Origin: Burkholderiaceae bacterium | GTDB taxonomy: Bacteria; Pseudomonadota; Gammaproteobacteria; Burkholderiales; Burkholderiaceae_C | Direction of reading: 5' to 3' | DNA length: 54,362 bases | Assembly: GCA_017848435.1 (NCBI GenBank) | Contig: JAFEHU010000032.1 | Location: forward strand, 1-54,362 | Shown here: positions 16,937 through 25,897 of the stretch, one piece after another | Numbering within the stretch: position 1 is the first letter of the stretch | Layout of the letters: each line of letters starts with the position of its first letter | Notes under the pieces: model-generated | Told to the model about the DNA's origin: nothing | Databases searched by the model: none | What the model saw: the letters and a program-made list of their open reading frames with translations, nothing else | Position numbers and translations under genes: made by a program

Positions 16937-19900
16937 TTGCCGCACTGATTCGCTGGTCCATCGTCAACCGGTTTCTGGTGCTGCTGGCCACGGTGATGGT
17001 CACCGCCTGGGGACTCTGGTCGGTCCAGAGAACGCCGCTGGACGCGCTGCCCGACCTGTCGGACGTGCAGGTCATCATCCGCACCACCTACCCTGGCCAG
17101 GCGCCGCGCATTGTGGAGAACCAGGTGACCTACCCGCTCACCACCACCATGCTGTCGGTGCCTGGGGCCAAGGTGGTACGCGGCTACTCGTTTTTTGGCG
17201 ACTCTTTTGTCTACGTGCTGTTTGAAGACGGCACCGACCCCTATTGGGCGCGCTCGAGGGTGCTGGAGTATCTCAACCAGGTGCAGTCGCGGCTGCCGCC
17301 CAGCGCCAAAACTGCGCTCGGCCCAGACGCGACCGGGGTGGGCTGGATTTATACCTATGCGCTGGTCGACCGCAGCGGCCAAATGGACGCCGGACAGCTG
17401 CGCGCGCTGCAAGACTGGTTCCTTAAGTACGAGCTCAAGACGGTACTGAACGTGTCGGAAGTGGCTTCGGTCGGTGGCTTCGTCAAACAATACCAAGTGG
17501 TACTGGACCCGGACAAGCTGGCGGCCTACGGGATTCCCCACACGCGGGTGATTGAGGCGCTGCAAAAGGCGAATCAGGAGGGCGGTGGCTCGGTGCTGGA
17601 GCTGGGTGAGGCCGAGTACGTGGTACGGGCCTCTGGCTACCTGCAAGGGCTGGAGGATTTCCGCAAAGTCCCGCTGATGACCACCGATGCAGGGGTGTCG
17701 GTGCGTTTGGGCGATGTGGCACGGGTCCAGCTGGGCCCGGAGATGCGGCGCGGCATCAGCGAACTGGATGGCCAGGGTGAAGCCACCGGTGGGGTGGTCA
17801 TCATGCGGTCTGGCAAGAACGCGCTGGAAACTATTGCGGCGGTGAAAGCCAAGATCGCCTCGCTGCAGTCCAGCCTGCCGCCGGGCGTGGAGATCGTGCC
17901 GACCTACGACCGCTCAGGGCTGATCGAGCGCGCGGTGGAGAACCTGAGCTACAAGCTGCTTGAAGAGTTCATTGTGGTGGCGCTGGTCTGCTTCGTGTTT
18001 CTTTTTCACCTGCGTTCCTCACTGGTCGCCATCGTCTCGCTGCCATTGGGCATTCTGGCCAGCTTCATCGTGATGCAGTACCAGGGTGTGAATGCCAACG
18101 TGATGTCGCTCGGCGGGATTGCGATTGCGATTGGTGCCATGGTCGATGCGGCGGTGGTGATGATCGAAAACGCGCACAAGCACATTGAACGCTGGCACCA
18201 TGCCCACCCCGACCGGAAACTCCAAGGCGACGACCAGTGGCGGGTGGTGGGTGATGCGGCCGCCGAGGTGGGCCCGGCGCTGTTTTTCAGCCTGTTGATC
18301 ATCACGCTGTCGTTCATACCGGTGTTCACCCTGGAGGCGCAAGAGGGTCGGCTATTCGCCCCGCTGGCATTCACCAAGACCTATGCGATGGCAGCAGCGG
18401 CTGGCCTGTCGGTTACCTTGATCCCGGTGCTGATGGGCTACCTGATTCGCGGCCGCATACCAGACGAGCAAAAGAACCCGATCAACCGGGCCTTGATCTG
18501 GATTTACCGCCCGCTGCTGGACGCGGTGCTGCGCTGGCCGCGCGCCACGATTGCCGCAGCGGTGGTGCTGCTGGCCGCCACCGCATGGCCTGCCTCGCAG
18601 ATCGGCGGCGAGTTCATGCCGCCACTGGACGAAGGCGATCTGCTCTTCATGCCCACCGCCTTGCCGGGCTTGTCGCCTGGCAAGGCAGCGGAGTTGTTGC
18701 AGCAGACCGACCGGCTGATCAAAACCCTGCCCGAAGTCGCGACAGTGCACGGCAAGGCGGGGCGTGCAGAGACGGCGACCGACCCCGCGCCACTGGAAAT
18801 GTTCGAGACCACCATCCAGTTCAAACCCAAGAGTGAATGGCGACCTGGGATGACGCCCGACAAGCTGGTGGAGGAGCTGGACAAGATCGTCAAGGTGCCT
18901 GGTTTGTCCAACATCTGGGTGCCCCCGATCCGAAACCGCATCGACATGCTGGCTACCGGTATCAAGAGTCCGGTGGGCGTGAAAGTGGCCGGTACCGACT
19001 TGGCCGAGATTGACCGCATCACAGGCGAGATCGAACGCGCGCTGAAAAATGTGCCGGGCGTGAGCAGCGCGCTGGCTGAGCGGTTGACCGGGGGGCGCTA
19101 CGTTGACATCAACATCAACCGCGATGCCGCAGCGCGTTTCGGAATGAACATCAGCGACGTGCAGTCGGTGGTGACCTCGGCCATCGGCGGCGACAACGTG
19201 GGTGAGACGGTGGAAGGTCTGCAGCGCTTTCCCATCAACGTGCGCTACCCGCGCGAGGTGCGCGATTCCCTAGAAAAACTGCGGCGCCTGCCCTTCATCA
19301 CCGAACGCGGTGCCAGGCTGGTCCTGGGGGATGTGGCCGACATCCGCATCAGCGACGGCCCGCCGATGCTGCGCAGCGAGAATGCGCGGCTGTCGGGCTG
19401 GGTGTATGTGGACATTCGCGGGCGGGACCTCAAAAGCGCGGTGATGGACATGCAGCAAGCGGTGGCCAGCCAGGTGAAGCTGACGCCTGGTTATTCGGTG
19501 TCCTGGTCGGGCCAGTTTGAATTTCTTGAGCGGGCGACCGCCAAGCTGAAGGTGGTGGTCCCCTTCACGCTGTTGATCATCTTTGTGCTGTTGTACCTGA
19601 CCTTCAGGCGCTTTGATGAAGCGCTGCTGATTCTGGCGGCCATGCCTTTTTCGCTGATCGGCGGCTACTGGCTGCTGTACCTGCTGGGCCACAACCTGTC
19701 GATTGCCAGTGCGATTGGTTTCATTGCACTGGCTGGGGTGACGGCCGAGTTTGGCGTGATCATGCTGCTGTACCTGAAGCAGGCGTGGGAGGCGCAGGAC
19801 GGGCGTCTGACACGCGGCGACAACCCAAACGGCGTGTTGCTGGACGCGATTCGCGAAGGCGCGGTGCTGCGGGTGCGGCCCAAAGCCATGACGGTGGCGG

Positions 19901-20070
19901 TGATCTTGGCCGGACTGCTGCCCATCCTCTGGGGTGCCGGAACCGGCAGCGAAGTGATGCAGCGCATTGCTGCGCCCATGGTGGGCGGCATGGTGACCGC
20001 GCCGCTGTTGTCGATGTTTGTGATTCCAGCGGCTTATTGGTTGATGCGCCGGAGGCGGATAAAAGCCTAA
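16933..20070 (+). CDS. cusA: Cu(I)/Ag(I) RND efflux pump CusA
   Basis: 1045 aa heavy-metal RND protein, with ATG overlapping the cusB stop. The three methionines of the CusA metal pathway are in their usual contexts: [17 protein letters not shown] and NRIDMLATG. The TM4 proton-relay motif is [13 protein letters not shown], the copper/silver type. Twelve TM helices and two large periplasmic loops are present, so it appears full length. It drives efflux from periplasm to outside using the proton gradient, with CusB and CusC. Confidence 0.93.
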   Translation: MIAALIRWSIVNRFLVLLATVMVTAWGLWSVQRTPLDALPDLSDVQVIIRTTYPGQAPRIVENQVTYPLTTTMLSVPGAKVVRGYSFFGDSFVYVLFEDGTDPYWARSRVLEYLNQVQSRLPPSAKTALGPDATGVGWIYTYALVDRSGQMDAGQLRALQDWFLKYELKTVLNVSEVASVGGFVKQYQVVLDPDKLAAYGIPHTRVIEALQKANQEGGGSVLELGEAEYVVRASGYLQGLEDFRKVPLMTTDAGVSVRLGDVARVQLGPEMRRGISELDGQGEATGGVVIMRSGKNALETIAAVKAKIASLQSSLPPGVEIVPTYDRSGLIERAVENLSYKLLEEFIVVALVCFVFLFHLRSSLVAIVSLPLGILASFIVMQYQGVNANVMSLGGIAIAIGAMVDAAVVMIENAHKHIERWHHAHPDRKLQGDDQWRVVGDAAAEVGPALFFSLLIITLSFIPVFTLEAQEGRLFAPLAFTKTYAMAAAAGLSVTLIPVLMGYLIRGRIPDEQKNPINRALIWIYRPLLDAVLRWPRATIAAAVVLLAATAWPASQIGGEFMPPLDEGDLLFMPTALPGLSPGKAAELLQQTDRLIKTLPEVATVHGKAGRAETATDPAPLEMFETTIQFKPKSEWRPGMTPDKLVEELDKIVKVPGLSNIWVPPIRNRIDMLATGIKSPVGVKVAGTDLAEIDRITGEIERALKNVPGVSSALAERLTGGRYVDININRDAAARFGMNISDVQSVVTSAIGGDNVGETVEGLQRFPINVRYPREVRDSLEKLRRLPFITERGARLVLGDVADIRISDGPPMLRSENARLSGWVYVDIRGRDLKSAVMDMQQAVASQVKLTPGYSVSWSGQFEFLERATAKLKVVVPFTLLIIFVLLYLTFRRFDEALLILAAMPFSLIGGYWLLYLLGHNLSIASAIGFIALAGVTAEFGVIMLLYLKQAWEAQDGRLTRGDNPNGVLLDAIREGAVLRVRPKAMTVAVILAGLLPILWGAGTGSEVMQRIAAPMVGGMVTAPLLSMFVIPAAYWLMRRRRIKA

Positions 20071-20368
20071 ACTGAACCACCCGGAATCATGGAAGCAGCT
20101 TGGCTTTAGTCAACCCAATGGTGTGCATGCCCTGGTGCCAATTGAGCGGAGAAGCCAAATAGCTGCCTGCTCATGGCGGAAACCCTACCAGAGTGGCGCG
20201 GGTAACGGGATCTCACCGCCACTAGCAAACGGTCTGAAGATCACCTATGAGGGGCAGAACTACTGGATACCTACCGAGCCCTCAACTTTGACAGTTAAGG
20301 CGCGGAGTTGAAAGCGAATCGAGATTCAAATCAACTGACGGTCAATACCTGCCTGGCCTCCGCAGGAC
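20071..20368. other. Gap after cusA with no convincing gene
   Basis: Short frames here (for example 20123-20311) lack a ribosome site or a recognisable product. It marks the junction between the cus operon and the minus-strand yegP gene. Confidence 0.5.
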
Positions 20369-20372
20369 AAAA

Positions 20373-20400
20373 AGGCCAGGTGCACAAAGTCACCTGGCCT
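20373..20400 (-). terminator. Terminator of yegP
   Basis: Perfect 10-bp stem AGGCCAGGTG / CACCTGGCCT with an 8-nt loop, followed on the minus strand by TTTTTG. It lies 28 nt after the yegP stop. Confidence 0.8.
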
Positions 20401-20428
20401 GCCTCTGCAACGTACCTACTCTACGCCT

Positions 20429-20758
20429 TTACGTATTGTCTACCGTGGGCGCAGTTGGTGCGTTTGCCTTCACCCATTCAATGCCGTTGTCTCGCGCCGT
20501 GGTCGATGAATACATTTCACTTGTTCCCAGTGTCTCGCCGTTAGCGGCACCAAGGGTGAAATACGGCGAGGTGTCACGGGCGGTCAATCGCTTGTATCGC
20601 CCATCAATAGGTGCGTTTGTCCTAACCGATTGAATGCCGCCCTCGGCATTTTGTTTGGTTGTATACCGCTCACTGGTGAGCACCGTCTCACCATTTGCGG
20701 CCTTGAGGTTGAACATGAACTGCGTACCACTACGCTTGAGGTCAAAATGAGTTTTCAT
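20429..20758 (-). CDS. YegP/DUF1508 family protein
   Basis: 109 aa made of two DUF1508 repeats: FMFNLKAANGETVLTSERY (about 14-32) and YFTLGAANGETLGTSEMY (about 66-83), each followed by a helix ending in IQSVRTNAP or IEWVKANAP. No signal peptide. The family is widespread and of unknown function, often stress-linked. It is monocistronic with its own terminator. Confidence 0.85.
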   Translation of the reverse strand: MKTHFDLKRSGTQFMFNLKAANGETVLTSERYTTKQNAEGGIQSVRTNAPIDGRYKRLTARDTSPYFTLGAANGETLGTSEMYSSTTARDNGIEWVKANAPTAPTVDNT

Positions 20759-20863
20759 CAGATTTTCGATTGTTGAGTTGTAACTTGCAATTTCCGTAGC
20801 CTGTCCAATGACAGTTCAAGCGAGAGCGGGATGGTTATGCCCCACTCCCTCTTGAACACACCA

Positions 20864-21049
20864 TTAACGCTGGCTATCCGGCGTCCTCTTCAGGGGCACC
20901 CACGTGCTTCCAGGAGTTGATGTCGGTGGCAGCGGCTTCCGATCAGGTACAGCCGCGAAGTTGTCACGTAGACCTCCTCTTGGCCCTATTTCGCGAAAAA
21001 TGCCTCCACTGTTTCCGGTGTTCGTACCGGGCTTTTTTCCTGCTGTCAT
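20864..21049 (-). CDS. YjzC-like small protein
   Basis: 61 aa from ATG 21049, preceded by AAAGGA. It has the pattern KPGTNTGNSGGIFREIGPRGG, then DRKPLPPTSTPGSTW, which resembles the short YjzC-like family (KPG, GPRGG, PLPPT elements). Gly/Pro/Thr-rich, probably not folded into a classic domain. Function unknown. An upstream in-frame ATG (21079) lacks a ribosome site. Confidence 0.62.
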   Translation of the reverse strand: MTAGKKPGTNTGNSGGIFREIGPRGGLRDNFAAVPDRKPLPPTSTPGSTWVPLKRTPDSQR

Positions 21050-21155
21050 AGAGTTTCCTTTCATGAACAGCGTCGCCACCCCGGTACGTAAAACCCCGTA
21101 ATTGCCGAACCATCACTGGTTGGGTTACGCTCAACGTTCCTAAACGTGAGTTGGG

Positions 21156-21227
21156 GGCAGACTTCGCCGGGTTTCGGTCGTCTGCCAAGGCCGCTTTGAG
21201 TTGCACCTCTTGGCGGCCTTTTCTTTT
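21156..21227 (+). terminator. Tandem hairpins with T-tract (orphan terminator or sRNA 3' end)
   Basis: Stem 1: GGCAGAC (21156-21162) / GTCTGCC (21180-21186). Stem 2 starts one base later: AAGGCCGC (21187-21194) / GCGGCCTT (21213-21220), followed by TTCTTTT. The polarity fits plus-strand transcription, yet no plus-strand gene lies between cusA and this point. Confidence 0.45.
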
Positions 21228-21282
21228 ACTGTGTTTGAATCCAGTGCAGACACTATATCTGGGGTTTATCTACATGACAAGC

Positions 21283-21509
21283 CACTACCGGTAGTGTATC
21301 GCTGCACCTGTGGATAACTCTGTTGGCAACCGTTGCCCTAGCTGTGGATAGCTAGTAGGCACGCTGTTTTGGCACTCTGCCAGGTAGAGTGCGAATGGGA
21401 ATACATTCATCGCTGTGTGATGTCGATATCCAACACGTCCACAAGCTGTCCACATTCCTTAACTTCCCTAATGCGACGCAACCTTTAGTGATGCGGTGCG
21501 TCAAGTTAA
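21283..21509. other. Origin-like stretch: DnaA-box-like sites and palindromes
   Basis: TGTGGATAA (21309-21317) is a perfect DnaA box; TGTGGATAG (21343-21351) has one mismatch and CTGTCCACA (21446-21454) has two. Palindromes: CACTACCGGTAGTG (21283-21296), GGCAAC-C-GTTGCC (near 21325) and a split repeat TTAACTT/ACGCA...TGCGT/AAGTTAA (21459-21509). No gene overlaps. It could be a remnant plasmid origin; no replication initiator gene is visible nearby. Confidence 0.35.
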
Positions 21510-21521
21510 TCGTGTCAACAG

Positions 21522-21920
21522 CTACAGCGCTGCACGTGTAAGACGCAGACCTTCCAGACGGAGGGCTTTGACAGGTACACCCTGAACGTTGATCACTTCT
21601 TCAAATCGACGCAGCGAATCCCAGGTATGTCCGCCCGCGTTCAGCATCAAGTCAACCTGAAATGCATCGGCAACTCGCACTCTGTCGCCCGATGCAAACC
21701 ACGCTGGATCGAGGCTTTTTGCGACCTGATCCGGCAGGGCCATCAATGCCTTTTTAGCTTGGACGCCAGTCTCGGCACCTTGCTCTATCAGCACGTCAAT
21801 GCCGAAGCAACCGTTGGACTGTTTGAAAAATCTTTTGTTCGTAGGCAAAGCGAAGGTGGTTCCAAACGCGGTTACAGGCGGGCCAATGATTGACGTGTCG
21901 ACCTTACTGGTAGGCACCAC
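21522..21920 (-). CDS. Nucleotidyltransferase-fold-like fragment, possible toxin partner
   Basis: 132 aa, GTG start inside the DUF2384 gene (17-nt overlap). The segment from IDVLIEQGAETG through PDQVAKSLDPAWF, RVRVADAFQVDLMLNAGG and VPVKALRLEGL resembles small nucleotidyltransferase-like proteins, where a D-x-D pair and VDLM strand form the site. The first 45 residues do not fit the family, and the C-terminus stops just after LRLTRAAL where relatives continue. It may be a decayed or recombined gene. Pairing with a DUF2384 protein suggests a toxin-antitoxin origin. Confidence 0.4.
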   Translation of the reverse strand: MVPTSKVDTSIIGPPVTAFGTTFALPTNKRFFKQSNGCFGIDVLIEQGAETGVQAKKALMALPDQVAKSLDPAWFASGDRVRVADAFQVDLMLNAGGHTWDSLRRFEEVINVQGVPVKALRLEGLRLTRAAL

Positions 21921-22143
21921 TTTCTATTGCTCCCAGGACTTTAAACACCGCCTCAAAGCCAGAAGGATCTCCAATCATCAGGGCGGGCTTTTGCCCACCG
22001 AGGGCTGGAATGCGCGTCTCAAGCCACTGATCCAGCCAAGCTTCTGCATCAAAATCGGCAGCTTCCGGTGCGGTTGAGTTGGCCAGAATCTGACGCGTCC
22101 TTTCCAAAAGCACTTGCCGTGGGTCAAAGGTGGTCATGTTCAT
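21904..22143 (-). CDS. DUF2384-type antitoxin-like protein
   Basis: 79 aa from ATG 22143 (AAGG 8 nt upstream; ATG 22137 also possible). The C-terminal half WLDQWLETRIPALGGQKPA, then GFEAVFKVLGAIESGAY is the DUF2384 (MbcA/ParS/Xre toxin-binding) pattern. The N-terminal half is short and without a clear helix-turn-helix. These proteins usually pair with RES-domain toxins, but the next frame is not RES-like. Confidence 0.55.
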   Translation of the reverse strand: MNMTTFDPRQVLLERTRQILANSTAPEAADFDAEAWLDQWLETRIPALGGQKPALMIGDPSGFEAVFKVLGAIESGAYQ

Positions 22144-22465
22144 GGTGAGATACCTTAACAAAAGATGGTCTACCCAACAATGTACGGATTGTTTCCCTTG
22201 ATCGGCAAATTGGCAATGCGCAGACTAGACCGACTGTGCAGCGGTACGGCGGAAACCGGCCACGAAGAAGCATCGAATCCGTCAGCATGGCCTTCCGCAG
22301 GTTGTACCCATGGAAGTACCACACAAACAGGGTGCGCCCAAGATGCCAGGGGGGGGCCATGACAGGAATACGGAAGCTGGATACGATATAGCTTCAAGGA
22401 AACAGCCATCATGGCGGGTATGCGGCACTTTTGGCTGCGCACCATGCGCATGTGCATGGTGTCCA
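22144..22465. other. Gap between antitoxin gene and copS2; His-rich frame
   Basis: No confident gene. A minus-strand frame (22482-22282, TTG start overlapping the copS2 end) begins [16 protein letters not shown] and could be a metal-binding peptide or a broken transporter N-terminus. A near-perfect 22-bp palindrome starting CACCATGCGCATG lies within its codons near 22439-22460. Confidence 0.3.
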
Positions 22466-23848
22466 TCAGCGTGGGTATGCAAGATTTTTGGCCATGGTGA
22501 AAGCCACGGTCACGATATCGCCTTCCGATTGCGCGGAAACGTCCCCGCCATGCATCCTCGAAATGGCGCGGACTATCGCCAAACCAAGTCCAGTGCTCTC
22601 TCCTGGCTGGGCACGTGCCTGGTCGGCGCGGAAGAATCGGTCGAACATGTGGTCTTTGACATGGTCAGTCAAAACAGCGCCTGAATTCGATACCGACAGC
22701 TTGACCAATCCAGGCAAGGACTCGATTTCGACATGGATGTTTTTCCCTCTGGAGGTGTGCTTCACAGCGTTGGACAGCAGATTGACCAACGCGCGTCTGA
22801 CCAGCGATGGATTGCACCTGCACAGCGCACTGCCAGAAAACGAAAAGCTGACCTCAGCGTCCAGAAACACCGGTTCAAAGTACTCAAGTGACTTCTTGAC
22901 CTCTTCTGCAAGCTCGACCAGTTCAAGTGCGAGCGCTTTCTCCCCCTGATCGGCCTTCGCAAGGAACAGCATGTCGTTCACTATCGACTTGAGCCGCTCC
23001 AATTCTTCAAGGTTGCTTGCCAATGTTTCCTGTAAAGCGTCGTTGGTGCGCGGGCATGACAGTGTGATTTGTGCACCGTTGATCAATGTGTTCAGTGGTG
23101 TCCGTAACTCGTGCGCCACGTTGGCATTGAAGGCTTCATGGCGTCTGTAGACCAACTCAACACGGTCCAGAGCACTATTGAACGCGCGGGTCATATCAAC
23201 AAGCTCCATGTCTACATCATGAACAGGAAGCCGGGTTGCCAGCGAGTCGGGCGCAATCTGGTCAGCGGCCTTAGAAAGCCGCTTCACTGGCAAGAGTCCC
23301 CTGCGCGTAGCCATTGCGCCCATGCCCATCGCCAAAAAAACGCCCAGAGCACAGATAAAGATCAAGGTCCTGCGGTAGGAGGTCAGGAGTTTTTCTTGAG
23401 GCCGCCGGTCGATAGCGACCAGGGCTTCTCGGATGGGAATGCTGCGGTCGTTGTTGACAACCCCCTTGATACCGACAAATGGCATATCGCCTGCGACAAC
23501 CAAGCTCAGCATGGACCTGGCGTCGGTGTGTTGCACTTGTGGCATGGGTCGGCTGCCATAGAGCGTTTCTTCTTTGTCGGACAGCAGCCAAACACGCATG
23601 TGGTCGTGGCCGATCAGGATGTCATCAAGGTGGTGCGAAAGAGCTGACAACTTGGATTCGGACTTGGCCTCATCAACAAAATGCTGAACCGCCTTGAGTT
23701 TGCCCTGCAGCTCCTCGAAATCCGAGCGGCGCAGTTCATCCACCAAAGCCCGATAAATGAGTACACCGGCACCTGAAAGCACAACCAGCGCGATCAACCC
23801 AAACACCAGGGTCAACCGCGCGGCCATGGACCTCAGTACGGCGTTCAT
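22466..23848 (-). CDS. copS: Copper sensor histidine kinase CopS-like (copy 2)
   Basis: 460 aa, ATG overlapping copR2 by 4 nt. Same plan as copy 1: TM1 about 13-33, periplasmic loop, TM2 about 158-178, [22 protein letters not shown] and [10 protein letters not shown]. The loop carries [15 protein letters not shown], with His and Met absent from copy 1, which hints at a different metal-binding surface. The C-terminus ends [13 protein letters not shown], unlike copy 1. Confidence 0.87.
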   Translation of the reverse strand: MNAVLRSMAARLTLVFGLIALVVLSGAGVLIYRALVDELRRSDFEELQGKLKAVQHFVDEAKSESKLSALSHHLDDILIGHDHMRVWLLSDKEETLYGSRPMPQVQHTDARSMLSLVVAGDMPFVGIKGVVNNDRSIPIREALVAIDRRPQEKLLTSYRRTLIFICALGVFLAMGMGAMATRRGLLPVKRLSKAADQIAPDSLATRLPVHDVDMELVDMTRAFNSALDRVELVYRRHEAFNANVAHELRTPLNTLINGAQITLSCPRTNDALQETLASNLEELERLKSIVNDMLFLAKADQGEKALALELVELAEEVKKSLEYFEPVFLDAEVSFSFSGSALCRCNPSLVRRALVNLLSNAVKHTSRGKNIHVEIESLPGLVKLSVSNSGAVLTDHVKDHMFDRFFRADQARAQPGESTGLGLAIVRAISRMHGGDVSAQSEGDIVTVAFTMAKNLAYPR

Positions 23849-24525
23849 GGCCGCAACTCAAGAACGTAGCCCATGCCGCGCACGGTATGCAGCAGCTTTT
23901 GGGGAAAAGGGTCATCCAGCTTGGCCCGCAGGCGACGAACTGCCACCTCCACCACGTTTGTGTCACTGTCGAAGTTCATGTCCCAGACCTGTTCAGCCAG
24001 CTGGGTTCTGGAAAGAACATGACCCTGTCGGCGCATCAGCAAGGCCAGCAAAGAAAACTCCTTGGCACTCAACTCCAGCCGTTCATTGGACCGCGTCGCC
24101 TTGCGTCGAACCAGGTCCAGCTCCAGGTCGCCCAGACGCAGTGAAGTGACTTCTTGCCCACTCATGCTTCCCCCGCGCCGCAACAGAGCCTGCACCCGAG
24201 CCAACAACTCAGAAAACGCGAAGGGTTTGACCAAGTAATCGTCTGCACCGTTCTCCAGCCCTCGCACACGGTCCTCAACCTTGTCGCGGGCGGTCAGCAT
24301 CAACACGGGTGTGCTCTTAACGCGGCGCAAAGCGCTCAGCACACCAAAGCCATCCACACCAGGAAGCATGACATCGAGCAGGACAAGGTCGTAGTCGCCC
24401 TCGGTCGCCAAGTGCTTGCCGTCGATTCCATCATGCGCGATATCGACCACGTAGCCGTTTTCGCCTAACCCCTGCTGCAGGTAGCGGGCCAGCTTGCGCT
24501 CATCTTCGATGACCAGTATCCGCAT
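23845..24525 (-). CDS. copR: Copper response regulator CopR-like (copy 2)
   Basis: 226 aa OmpR-family regulator, the same length as copy 1 and alike almost throughout. Differences cluster in the linker ([10 protein letters not shown] against GNAQEITSL) and at [12 protein letters not shown] against [12 protein letters not shown]. Phospho-acceptor in [10 protein letters not shown]; effector wing [13 protein letters not shown]. Since the DNA-binding halves agree and both loci share the 60-bp control region, cross-regulation between the two systems is likely. Confidence 0.88.
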   Translation of the reverse strand: MRILVIEDERKLARYLQQGLGENGYVVDIAHDGIDGKHLATEGDYDLVLLDVMLPGVDGFGVLSALRRVKSTPVLMLTARDKVEDRVRGLENGADDYLVKPFAFSELLARVQALLRRGGSMSGQEVTSLRLGDLELDLVRRKATRSNERLELSAKEFSLLALLMRRQGHVLSRTQLAEQVWDMNFDSDTNVVEVAVRRLRAKLDDPFPQKLLHTVRGMGYVLELRP

Positions 24526-24562
24526 GTTCTCACTCCATCATTTCGCACAACCGCGACGGGCA

Positions 24563-24622
24563 TGAAACGAACAAATTTGTAATGTTCAAGCCATGTTGCC
24601 GTCGAGGCTGGGTTTCTACAGT
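24563..24622. promoter_or_regulatory. Divergent copR2 control region with palindrome ACAAATTTGT
   Basis: Reverse-orientation copy of 8558-8617, 56 of 60 positions identical. It lies 37 nt from copR2 and 73 nt from the small secreted gene, so both the sequence and the geometry of the divergent promoter are kept. Confidence 0.7.
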
Positions 24623-24695
24623 TCACCCATGGCATCCGTTATTCGCCATCCAGGAGTCACCACTCCAGGCCCAGTAACTTATTAAAGGACATCAC

Positions 24696-24962
24696 ATGGC
24701 TCTCCTCGTTCGCTCATCGCTCCTCTCCATTGCCATAGCTGGTTTGACTTCTGTTTCTGCCTTCGCAGGCAGTGGCAACGATGTAAATAACACTCGCTCT
24801 GTCGCAAGCTCGCAGCCGAATGCAGCCACTACCAACGTAAAAACGCGTGAGCAGGTCCGTAAAGAAATTGCCGACTTCGTCAAAAACCCAGTGACGCACG
24901 ATGGGTTTTGTGTGCGCGGCGACGGTGACACGCGATACGTTGGACCAGGGGGCAAGTGCTGA
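24696..24962 (+). CDS. Small secreted protein linked to copRS (copy 2)
   Basis: 88 aa with AAAGGA before ATG. Signal peptide ends at SAFAGS; linker; helix with REQVRKEIADFVKNP; C-terminal motif HDGFCVRGDGDTRYVGPGGKC. It matches the 8179-8478 protein in layout and motif but lacks its HAGHGK stretch. Divergent from copR2 across the shared control region. Confidence 0.73.
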   Translation: MALLVRSSLLSIAIAGLTSVSAFAGSGNDVNNTRSVASSQPNAATTNVKTREQVRKEIADFVKNPVTHDGFCVRGDGDTRYVGPGGKC

Positions 24963-25067
24963 CAGGGGGCACCTTCCTACAAATGGAGCCCATAGCTGAT
25001 TTTTAGGTCAACTAACAAAGGTCACGCGAATTCAAATTTCGCTTCGTAGCTTCTCTGAATTCACACC

Positions 25068-25099
25068 GAAGGGGCCTGGCATATTTGCCAGGCCCCTTC
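25068..25099. terminator. Strong terminator between convergent genes
   Basis: 13-bp perfect stem GAAGGGGCCTGGC / GCCAGGCCCCTTC with a 6-nt loop (ATATTT). It lies after the plus-strand small secreted gene and just beyond the end of the minus-strand RND operon at 25107. TTTT follows within 10 nt on the plus side. Probably works both ways. Confidence 0.75.
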
Positions 25100-25106
25100 G
25101 GCTGTT

Positions 25107-25481
25107 TTAACGCGCGGCTTTCTTGGCCTGTGCTTCCAACGCTTTTGTACAGTCCTTGACGTTAAAAACCACCCTCTCTTTAGCTTGAATCATCGAGTCA
25201 GGTCTTATCAAGGTGATGGCCCTACGCTGGCCCCCCACGTCGTGGTACTCCACCTCCGCAAACTGGAGCTTGGACACCGTTTCAGGCGACAGCGCCTCAC
25301 GGCAGTCCACCCAGGCGCTAGCGGAAAGCTTATCGGCCGGCTCTGTCCGCAAGACCGTCGCTTCTCTCCAACCCTCTGCCCATGGGTAGGGACCGGGCAA
25401 TGTGGTTTGACAGCCTGCAAGTAACCAGAGCGATGAAGCCACGCCCATGATCTTGGGTGCTGAAAATCTACGGCGCAGCAT
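25107..25481 (-). CDS. Hypothetical lipoprotein at the end of the second RND operon
   Basis: 124 aa. Signal with lipobox LLAGC near residue 23, then a domain with VDCREALSPETVSKLQFAEV and YHDVGGQRRAITLI; two more Cys (VDC, KDC) could pair. Located 7 nt after the 126-aa protein gene, so it is part of the operon. No known family recognised. Probably anchored in the outer or inner membrane facing the periplasm. Confidence 0.65.
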   Translation of the reverse strand: MLRRRFSAPKIMGVASSLWLLAGCQTTLPGPYPWAEGWREATVLRTEPADKLSASAWVDCREALSPETVSKLQFAEVEYHDVGGQRRAITLIRPDSMIQAKERVVFNVKDCTKALEAQAKKAAR

Positions 25482-25488
25482 AGTAAGT

Positions 25489-25869
25489 TCACTTCACCGC
25501 AAACCGCGCCGTCACGGGTGGCTTGCCGGCCAGAGTGAGCACCGCGACCCCTTTGGTTCCTTTGGTGACCTTGTACGCTCCCTTAGCTTCCAACTTGTCT
25601 CCGGCCACCACCAGTTCAACGTCTGACTTCTCTGCACCATTGAGCAAGGTCACCTTGGCCTTTGCGCTATCCAGCTTGGCGGGTTTGCCATGATCGTCAA
25701 TGTACAACTGGATCAAATCAGGCTTCGCAACGATCTCCAGGTCACCCTGTTTGGTTTCCACGACGATGCCGCCGTGCTTGGCCACATGGTCATGTTTGTG
25801 TTCGCCGGCTGCAAATGCAGAGGCGGTGACGCTCAACAGAGCGGCGAGGGTCAATGCTTGGAGTTTCAT
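25489..25869 (-). CDS. Periplasmic His-containing protein of the second RND operon
   Basis: 126 aa from ATG 25869 (AAAGGA upstream). Signal peptide ends ASAFAAG; the mature start GEHKHDHVAKHGG is His-rich and can bind divalent metal. The rest (LIQLYIDDHGKPA, ELVVAGDKLEAKG, TARFAVK) is a small beta-rich domain seen beside czc-type operons. It lies 28 nt after czcA, so it is cotranscribed. A periplasmic metal chaperone is likely but unproven. Confidence 0.68.
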   Translation of the reverse strand: MKLQALTLAALLSVTASAFAAGEHKHDHVAKHGGIVVETKQGDLEIVAKPDLIQLYIDDHGKPAKLDSAKAKVTLLNGAEKSDVELVVAGDKLEAKGAYKVTKGTKGVAVLTLAGKPPVTARFAVK

Positions 25870-25897
25870 GAGATTTCCTTTCGAGGGGGGACAAAAA

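Noticed and set aside
16552-17646. 364-aa minus-strand frame across the cusB-cusA junction
   Set aside because: Antisense shadow of two certain genes.
22439-22460. 22-bp palindrome as a terminator of copS2
   Set aside because: No T-run follows and it is explained by repeated CAT/CAC codons of the His-rich frame.
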